Source: Shewanella phaeophyticola
GTDB taxonomy: Bacteria > Pseudomonadota > Gammaproteobacteria > Enterobacterales > Shewanellaceae
DNA length: 64,000 bases
Direction of reading: 5' to 3'
Assembly (NCBI RefSeq): GCF_025398315.1
Contig: NZ_JAODOQ010000001.1
Location: 4,588,001-4,652,000, forward strand
In this document: positions 58,053 to 64,000 of the stretch, piece by piece
Position numbering within the stretch: the first letter of the stretch is position 1
Layout: each line of letters opens with the position of its first letter
Notes under the pieces: generated by a model
What the model saw: only the letters and a program-made list of their open reading frames with translations
The model's database searches: none
Told to the model about the DNA's origin: nothing
Translations under genes and position numbers: made by a program

Positions 58053-59797
58053 TTATCTGTCCTGACTGGGTAATGGGGCTGCACTTGATTGTGAAGGCTG
58101 GTTGTTACGGGTAACCAGCTCGTCCTTGCGCCAAAAATCGAAAAAGTTAAACCATTGCATTGGCGCGAGTTGCGCAAAATGGGCTAAACGCTGGCTATAT
58201 AGACTCATTGCATCGGCTAGGCGTGCTGTTCTGCCGGTTCGAGTGCCTTTTAGCGTGTCGCTTAAGTGTTCAACATGGACTTGATAACGGCTACCTGTTG
58301 GCGAATGCAAAATAGGGAATACACCGGGCAATCTAATAAACTGGCCAAAATAAATGGCTCTTGCGGAAATGCAGCCTCTTGGCCTAAAAAAGGCAAATAG
58401 GTCACACGACCTTGGCTGCTTGATGAGGTACGATCTGCTGCAATCACCACAATTTCACCTTGTTCAATCTTTTGTTGCAACAGCATCGCAGTGCTAGGGT
58501 TGAGTTCATTGACATGGATTAAATTCAGGCTACTTTGCGGGTTAAGTTGTTGCAGCACTTTATTAAAGTTCTCAGCGTGCTGGGTCAGCACCATCACATT
58601 CACCTTGACTTTTTGCTGGTGAATGGAGATAGCGCGACACAATTCCATATTACCTAAATGCGACACAATCAATACTGCGCCGCGTCCACTAGCCACTTGA
58701 TTGGCTAAAATATGCCGGTCGTTAAAGTCGACTTGAGATAGGTTAATTCTGTCACACCAGGCGTCGATTCTGTCGAGGGCGGCATTACCAAACGCAAAAA
58801 AGTGCTTAAGGCTATCACGCCAATTAACTGGGTTATTGAGTTCTGGGTGGTTAGGCTGTTGCTGTTGTACCCGCTGCAAAAAACCGAGCGAGGCATCGCG
58901 GGCGGTTTTACCAGTAAGGAAAAAATAACAAATCACCGGATACATGACTGCGCGGCACAACCAATGCCCGCCAAAGCGATAGCATTGAGCTAAAAACTTA
59001 ATTCCCCAAAAGCTGCCACGTTCACTTATGGCTGACCAATGCTGGGTTGTTTGTAATGATTGAGCGGTTTGATTTTGCTTAGTAATAATGCGTGGCAAAC
59101 GAGCTAACATGCCAAAAAATAACTTGGTATGCATCCAACTAATACGCACATTGTCTCTTACGCCTTGAAAATGACTGATGCCATCTTCTGGGTAAATTAC
59201 TTTGGTTGGCACATGCACCACGGCTGTACCTTGCCAGTGCAGTTTAACCATGACTTCAATGTCAAAGTCCATTCGCTCACCCAGCGCCTGTTGGCTAAAT
59301 AGTTGTTCAGTTGCGGCAAGTGGATACACCCTAAAACCGCACATAGAATCTTGAATATCAAAGCTTAAGGTTTCTATCCACACCCAAAAATGGGTAATAT
59401 AACGGCCATATAATCGTCCTTTGGGCACCGACTCATCATATTGTGGTTGGCCAGATATCAAGGCAGCAGGGTGCTGCTCGCTGGTGGAGATCATTAAGGG
59501 TATGTCGGTTAAATTATGCTGGCCGTCGGCATCAACTTGCAGGGCATGGCTAAAACCATCACGGTAAGCTTGGCGTAAGCCGCTCATAACCGCCGCACCT
59601 TTACCGCGATTATAAGGATGCTGAATTAACGTCACCCAGTTAAACTTATCGGCTAGCCCTTGCAGCACGTAACGGGTTTGATCGTCACTGCCGTCGTCGA
59701 CCAAATAACAATGCAATTGATACTGGGCCAAATCGGTTAAGGTTTTTTCTATCGCGATATGGTGGTTGTAATTAGGGATCACTAACGCCAATGTCAT
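58053..59797 (-). pseudogene. apeJ: Glycosyltransferase-acyltransferase fusion ApeJ; frame broken once
   Basis: About 580 aa when joined. N-terminal GT2 domain (1-235): LVIPNYNHHIAIEKTL, DGSDDQT, DADGQHNLTDIPLM. C-terminal lysophospholipid-acyltransferase-like domain (about 300-580): VSHLGNMELCRAISI, FLGQEAAFPQEPFILA. The frame is lost near 58292; one more G gives IRQQGSRYQVHVEHLSD and the tail ending PLPSQDR at 58053. Probably builds the lipid anchor to which the polyene is attached. Overlaps apeI by ATGA. Confidence 0.83.
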
Positions 59798-60168
59798 GAG
59801 GCACGCTCGTCATTCTTTGCGCCATTGAGCACTATGCGTCCTGACGCAAAGCGTTTGTCACCATCGCTGTAGCTAAATATTAATTTTGACTTTTGTGGCT
59901 GATGTTCAATGACTAAATCGACATAGGTATTGGGCAAAATGAGCTGCTGAAATTTAAGTACTTCAAGCGTGGCGACATTGGCACGATAACCAAAAGCATC
60001 GCATCCTAGCTTTACCGCCCAATCTAATTGCGTTACACCCGGCAGCACCGCTTGCTCAGGAAAGTGGCCGTCAAAAAAATTTAAATCGCCACTAATAAAC
60101 AAGCGCCAATGGCACTGTTCGCCTTCGGCGTGTTGATGAATAATTTGCGGTAATACTGATTTAATCAT
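59794..60168 (-). CDS. apeI: Aryl-polyene dehydratase ApeI (FabZ-like)
   Basis: 124 aa hotdog enzyme. FFDGHFPEQAVLPGVTQLDW is the FabZ/FabA active-site helix (His at about 35). Acts with ApeP. Overlaps apeH (8 bp) and apeJ (4 bp). Frame intact. Confidence 0.88.
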   Translation of the reverse strand: MIKSVLPQIIHQHAEGEQCHWRLFISGDLNFFDGHFPEQAVLPGVTQLDWAVKLGCDAFGYRANVATLEVLKFQQLILPNTYVDLVIEHQPQKSKLIFSYSDGDKRFASGRIVLNGAKNDERAS

Positions 60169-61530
60169 GAATAAATAAAGCTGCTATATCGGCTGAAGTG
60201 CGTTTGCCCTGACTGTTAAGTGGCAAGGTTTTAGGGTAGCGCCAACGTTTAGGTAACGTGATGCGTTCAAATTGGCTCAGTAAGTGGTTTTTTAAGGCCG
60301 TGTTAATCGCTAACTTACCTTCATCTTTTAGGGTTTGCCTGCCAAGTTCATTTAAACATACGGCCGCGCCGAGCATGGTGCGTGGTTGCTCTAATACCGT
60401 GACTGCGGCGTCACTGACAAACGGATGGGTTTGTAGCAAATGCTCTAACTGCGCCAGTGATAAGCGCTTTTCTTCTATTTTGACAATGCGATCTAAGCGG
60501 TGCAGTAAACGAAATTGACCATTTTCAAGCAACTCGATTTTGTCATCGCATTTTACCCAGGTGTCAGGGTTGTCTAAGTAAACCGACTGCAACATTAATG
60601 CACCATCATGCGGATCGGTATTCACGTTTACCCGTTCAAACGGTTGCCAGGTTTGTTGTTGCTGGTACTGACGGCGATAAGCGATACCGCCGGTTTCGGT
60701 ACTGCCAAACACCTCTATAGGTAATTGTTTAAAGCACTGTTTAACCGCTTGTGCTGACTCAAAATTTAACGAGTGCACCTGAGCTGAAAATTAAACTTGG
60801 AGTACGCTGTTGTGGTTGGTTATCAAGGGCATCGGGTAAACGGGTTAGCTGCGCCGGACTGCTGATTAAACACAGATTTGGCATAATGGCGAGGTAATAG
60901 CTTAGGGTTTCTGGAAAGTCGATTTGTTCGCTTAAAAAAGCTCGACTTGCCGCTAACGGCCATAAAATTTTAAACAATAAACCATAAATGTGCTGATGCG
61001 ATACCGTTGATACCACAGAGCAATGTGGCAAGTGCTGGGCAAAGGTATGTTCTAAAATACTGACTTCAGCATCAAGTTGTGCAAGGGTTTTGGTGATGGC
61101 TTTAGGGTGCCCACTACTGCCAGAGGTAAATAAAACCAGTTCACCTAAGGTGTTGGCTTTCGGCCATTTTGCCGCAGGTAGGCTGAGTTCTTTTTTAAGG
61201 CTAACAAACTCGCCAGCTTCGCATAACGGTTTGTCGGCAATAATGGCGTCAAACTCATGGTTAAGTTGGCTTAATGTGCCGCGCTGAGTGTTGGCTGGCA
61301 GTATCACTTGCTTACCCGCAAGTAATGCAGCGCAAAGACCTGCGGCAAATAAATCACTGTTTTGGGCGGCCAGTAACCAGCGCATGGCATCGCTTTGACT
61401 GAGCTGGTTGTGCAAGTGAGTGACATGGGCGCAAAATAACGAACCCGTCATGATGTCATGATGATCAAAGCTAATAAGCTGCTGAGCAGCAGAGCCATGT
61501 GGTTAACCAGTTAAGCAAAAGTTTAGTCAT
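60161..61530 (-). pseudogene. apeH: AMP-dependent acyl-ACP/CoA ligase ApeH; frame broken twice
   Basis: About 455 aa. The start is an ATG at 61530 overlapping the apeG stop (ATGACTAA), reading MTKLLLNWLTTW; a shift near 61490 rejoins SAAQQLISFDHHD. The main frame carries the adenylate-binding LFTSGSSGHPKAITKT. A second shift near 60780-60785 rejoins the C-terminal part (EVFGSTETGGIAYR, then RLDRIVKIEEKRLSL and NSQGKRTSAD). Activates the aryl-acrylate starter and loads it on ApeE or ApeF. Confidence 0.83.
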
Positions 61531-62074
61531 GTTTTTTCAGCCAAAACTTGCGATAAATCCATTCACCACTGAGTAGCATGCCTATTAGCACATAAGCTAT
61601 CAGTCCGTTGTAAAGCGTCCACATTTCAATTGTTGTGGCTATTGCTGTGTAGGCTGCTATGGCGCCATTGACAACAAATAGCCCACACCATAATTTTGTA
61701 ATGGTGTGCAAATACTCAATTGCTGAGTCTGGTAAATCAGGCTCTTTTATCCGTGCTAAGCGCTCAATCATACTTAGCTCATGCACCAGCGAATAACTGA
61801 ATAAACTCAATAAGCTGAGGTTGATGACCACCGGATAATACAGTAGCCAGTCATTACGCTTAGCAATAAAACTTGCCCCAGTTAACCCTACCCCAACAAT
61901 GAGCGGCAATACCATTGCACGCACTTGTTGCTTGGTGACTATCATACGAGTAAGCAGTAACACACATAGCAATAAGGCGATGTAACCGGGCGGTAAATAC
62001 TGTAATCCAAAATACACTGCTAACGGGTACGCAACAATCACTAACGTGGTAATGATCTGCAAGAATAACCGCAT
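61523..62074 (-). CDS. apeG: COG4648 membrane protein ApeG
   Basis: 183 aa with five or six hydrophobic helices (about 5-40, 48-70, 75-100, 125-150, 155-175). KEPDLPDSAIEYLHTITKLW is the soluble loop typical of this small DNA-gyrase-subunit-B-misnamed family found in APE clusters. Overlaps apeF and apeH. Exact role unknown. Confidence 0.78.
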   Translation of the reverse strand: MRLFLQIITTLVIVAYPLAVYFGLQYLPPGYIALLLCVLLLTRMIVTKQQVRAMVLPLIVGVGLTGASFIAKRNDWLLYYPVVINLSLLSLFSYSLVHELSMIERLARIKEPDLPDSAIEYLHTITKLWCGLFVVNGAIAAYTAIATTIEMWTLYNGLIAYVLIGMLLSGEWIYRKFWLKKHD

Positions 62075-62322
62075 TAGCTTTGCATTAATCCTTCTACAGC
62101 GTTAACCACATCATTAACGGTACGCACGGTTTTAAACTCTTCTGGTTGAATCTTTTTACCGGTGATTTGTTGCAACTTAATCACTAAATCCACGGCATCG
62201 ATGCTGTCTAAATCCAACTCTTCATACAATGATGCATCTAAGCTAATATCTGCTGGTTCTATTTCAAACTCATCGACTAAAATGGTGCTGAGCATGGCAA
62301 GAATTTGATCACGATTTTGCAT
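62074..62322 (-). CDS. apeF: Acyl carrier protein ApeF
   Basis: 82 aa, four-helix ACP. Phosphopantetheine Ser in LDLDSIDAVDL (about residue 39), acidic recognition helix. One of two ACPs in tandem. The stop overlaps the apeG start. Confidence 0.88.
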   Translation of the reverse strand: MQNRDQILAMLSTILVDEFEIEPADISLDASLYEELDLDSIDAVDLVIKLQQITGKKIQPEEFKTVRTVNDVVNAVEGLMQS

Positions 62323-62330
62323 GCTGGCTC

Positions 62331-62585
62331 CTAAACACGTTGTGATTCAATAAAGCTAGCCAGGCTAGCCACACTGAAAAAGTGTGCTTTGGTTGCGTCT
62401 GAATTGGCTTCAATTTTGACGTCGAATTCTTTTTTGATGGCAAGACCCAGTTCTAGCGCATCAATAGAATCTAAACCTAGGCCTTCACCAAATAGTGCGG
62501 CATCTGTATCGATATCATCAATGTTGACATCTTCTAGGTCTAAGCTGTCAATGATCAGCTGTTTAATTTGATTGTGTAAGTTCAT
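62331..62585 (-). CDS. apeE: Acyl carrier protein ApeE
   Basis: 84 aa ACP with GLGLDSIDALELGLA, Ser about residue 40. Very acidic N-terminal half. Its start overlaps the apeD stop; 8 bp lie between it and apeF. Confidence 0.88.
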   Translation of the reverse strand: MNLHNQIKQLIIDSLDLEDVNIDDIDTDAALFGEGLGLDSIDALELGLAIKKEFDVKIEANSDATKAHFFSVASLASFIESQRV

Positions 62586-63445
62586 TATTTTCGTTTCTTA
62601 TCAGTATGGCTATCAATAGGGATCGATAGGCTGTTTAAATAAAACTGTTGTAAATCTCGGGTGAGTTGCCGAGCCATTTTTGCTTCGTTTCCTTGGGTAA
62701 TCTCATCGTCATGGTGCAGTACGCTATCGGCAATTTCAACCGACATGTTGATGGTTTGTCGTGGTATTTGGTACCAAGACTCTTGTTTGGTTAAGCCTGT
62801 TACATCGGTGCGAAGTATCACAGGTAAAATATCACTTTGGGTACGGATGGCAATATTAGCCGCCCCGCGCGCAAATGGGTTGATGACATTACCAACCAGT
62901 GTGCGGGTGCCCTCAGGAAAAATCACTAAGTTTGTGGCGTTATTTAACACTTGCTTACAATCTTGCAGCAATAGGTTGGCGCTGCGATTGGGGATATAGC
63001 CCACACTAGATAACACCCCACGAATAAACGGATTACGCCATAAGCTTTGTTTTACAATGCAGCCCGCATTTGGCATTAGGCTTATGAGTACCACGACATC
63101 CACCAAGGTTGGGTGGTTAGCAATAACAATATGGCTTCGAGCTTGTTGTAATAAATACAGATTTTTGGTGCTGACATTAATGACTCCCACTGCGGTTAGC
63201 ATGGCAACAAAACCTTTAAACATTAAACTCACGGTACGTTGGACTCGCGCGGTTCGTGCTTGTTTAGTGCCCGGCCAGTAACGTAATACTGGCAGTATGG
63301 TTAATGAACTGAGCAAACCGCCAAGACCAAACACCATGTAACACATTGCGCCACCTATCCACCGCGGAATATACCTAACCCCAGTCAGTTTTGGGGCTAA
63401 GCTTTGTTGAGATGTAAAGGGGGCTGACGGCTGCGAATTAATCAT
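62585..63445 (-). CDS. apeD: 1-acyl-glycerol-phosphate acyltransferase-like ApeD
   Basis: 286 aa from ATG 63445, which overlaps the apeC stop (ATGATTAA). LPLAT family: VIANHPTLVDVV (H-x4-D), VIFPEGTRT. One or two N-terminal hydrophobic segments for membrane association. Likely transfers the finished polyene or a fatty acid to the lipid anchor. Confidence 0.85.
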   Translation of the reverse strand: MINSQPSAPFTSQQSLAPKLTGVRYIPRWIGGAMCYMVFGLGGLLSSLTILPVLRYWPGTKQARTARVQRTVSLMFKGFVAMLTAVGVINVSTKNLYLLQQARSHIVIANHPTLVDVVVLISLMPNAGCIVKQSLWRNPFIRGVLSSVGYIPNRSANLLLQDCKQVLNNATNLVIFPEGTRTLVGNVINPFARGAANIAIRTQSDILPVILRTDVTGLTKQESWYQIPRQTINMSVEIADSVLHHDDEITQGNEAKMARQLTRDLQQFYLNSLSIPIDSHTDKKRK

Positions 63446-64000
63446 GATGCTCAACAGACCAATACCAATGGCATAAACACCCTTGGATGTTTTTACCTGT
63501 GGCGATGTGGTGAATTAATTGGCTAAAGCTGATGTTATCAATATTTTGGCCTGAGATTGGGCGGTCGGATACGCTTAAGGTGACTATTGTATTCACATCG
63601 CTATTGGCAGGTGCTAGGTACAAACCTAAGGCGATGGGCAGCTCAACTTCGTGGGTAAACTCACTGTAAACAGGCGGAACAGGGTCATCGCCAAACACCA
63701 TTAATAATGGGCTAGGGTCTTGTGCCAGTTGAGCGTAAGTTTCAATTAATGCTTGGGGGAGGGTTTGCTCTCCTGCAGCGATGGATGTAGACGCGGTTGT
63801 GTTATGAGTGACGATGCCGAAAATGCCACTGGCTGTGTTGTGCACTGATTGACTAAAGGCCATCGGCGAAAGCGGCTGTTGTTTGGTGATATCTTTTAGT
63901 AACCCAAGAGTACGGGTCAATTCGCCATGTCGTGATGAAAAAATGCTGCGAGTGTGCGGCGCGACCTGGCATTCGTGCGCTGCCGTTAACATCATTTTGG
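63438..64000 (-). CDS. apeC: Ketosynthase-like chain-length factor ApeC (5' end outside window)
   Basis: At least 187 aa visible and open to the right edge. Thiolase-like N-terminal domain: FSSRHGELTRTLGLLKDI and SPMAFSQSVHNTASGIFGI, no catalytic Cys in the usual place, as in chain-length factors of the ApeC type. Partner of ApeO. The window ends within the gene; the promoter and any apeA/apeB lie beyond. Confidence 0.82.
   Translation of the reverse strand, partial: KMMLTAAHECQVAPHTRSIFSSRHGELTRTLGLLKDITKQQPLSPMAFSQSVHNTASGIFGIVTHNTTASTSIAAGEQTLPQALIETYAQLAQDPSPLLMVFGDDPVPPVYSEFTHEVELPIALGLYLAPANSDVNTIVTLSVSDRPISGQNIDNISFSQLIHHIATGKNIQGCLCHWYWSVEHHD

Overview
The window is chromosomal DNA from a gammaproteobacterium, almost certainly a marine Shewanella-type bacterium. 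The evidence is the mix of genes: menaquinone genes, a periplasmic multiheme c-type cytochrome, DUF2956/DUF2959/DUF2780 proteins, an MSHA-like pilin, and glnA-DUF4124-ntrB-ntrC order. Base composition is moderate to AT-rich. No rRNA, tRNA, CRISPR array or complete insertion sequence was recognised.

Layout. 1-3539: menaquinone operon menD-menH-menC on the minus strand, with menC running off the left edge. 3648-9742: an Lrp/AsnC regulator divergent from an amino-acid permease, a TerB-like protein, a DUF2780 protein, and a plus-strand group of membrane and Sel1-repeat proteins. 10135-12000: a 12-heme secreted cytochrome c. 12001-23765: an 847-bp gene-free stretch, LysR/Bcr-type MFS divergent pair, a porin-like protein, tapT, a methyltransferase, an M20 amidohydrolase, an M16 peptidase pair, DUF2956 and trmL. 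23865-29005: a Cpx envelope-stress locus (cpxA, cpxR, a thioredoxin/DsbD-like protein, cpxP/spy) with a perfect CpxR box. 29009-31613: a MITE-like element, fieF and a PAS-GGDEF protein. 31800-39406: the nitrogen-regulation locus ntrC-ntrB-DUF4124, ppnP, typA and glnA, with NtrC operators in front of ntrB and glnA and a sigma-54 promoter for glnA. 39615-46279: Cache-GGDEF protein, orphan pilin, Lrp regulator, DUF2959, yihY-dtd-yiiD and azoR.

46560-64000 is the main accessory region: an aryl polyene (APE) pigment operon on the minus strand, read right to left and truncated at the right edge. Its order is apeC-D-E-F-G-H-I-J, an aromatic amino-acid ammonia-lyase, apeK-L-M, a flavin-dependent halogenase-like enzyme, apeN-O-P-Q-R, then an exported protein with an internal duplication. 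Nearly all genes overlap or abut. The lyase would make the aryl-acrylic starter, ApeH would load it on an ACP, ApeO/C/R with ApeQ and ApeI/P would extend it, ApeD/J would place it on a lipid, and ApeL/M/N would move it to the outer membrane. The halogenase-like enzyme suggests a halogenated aryl head group, as in xanthomonadins and some flexirubins.

Quality warning. About two dozen reading-frame lesions are visible in roughly 19 genes, including housekeeping genes (menD, trmL, typA) as well as accessory ones. Most are single-base indels, several in short homopolymers, plus two in-frame TGA codons. Their even spread points to sequencing or assembly error more than gene decay. Genes whose frame is broken as printed are typed as pseudogene, with the inferred full span and lesion position given. 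The letter names of ape genes follow the Escherichia coli/Xenorhabdus convention from memory.
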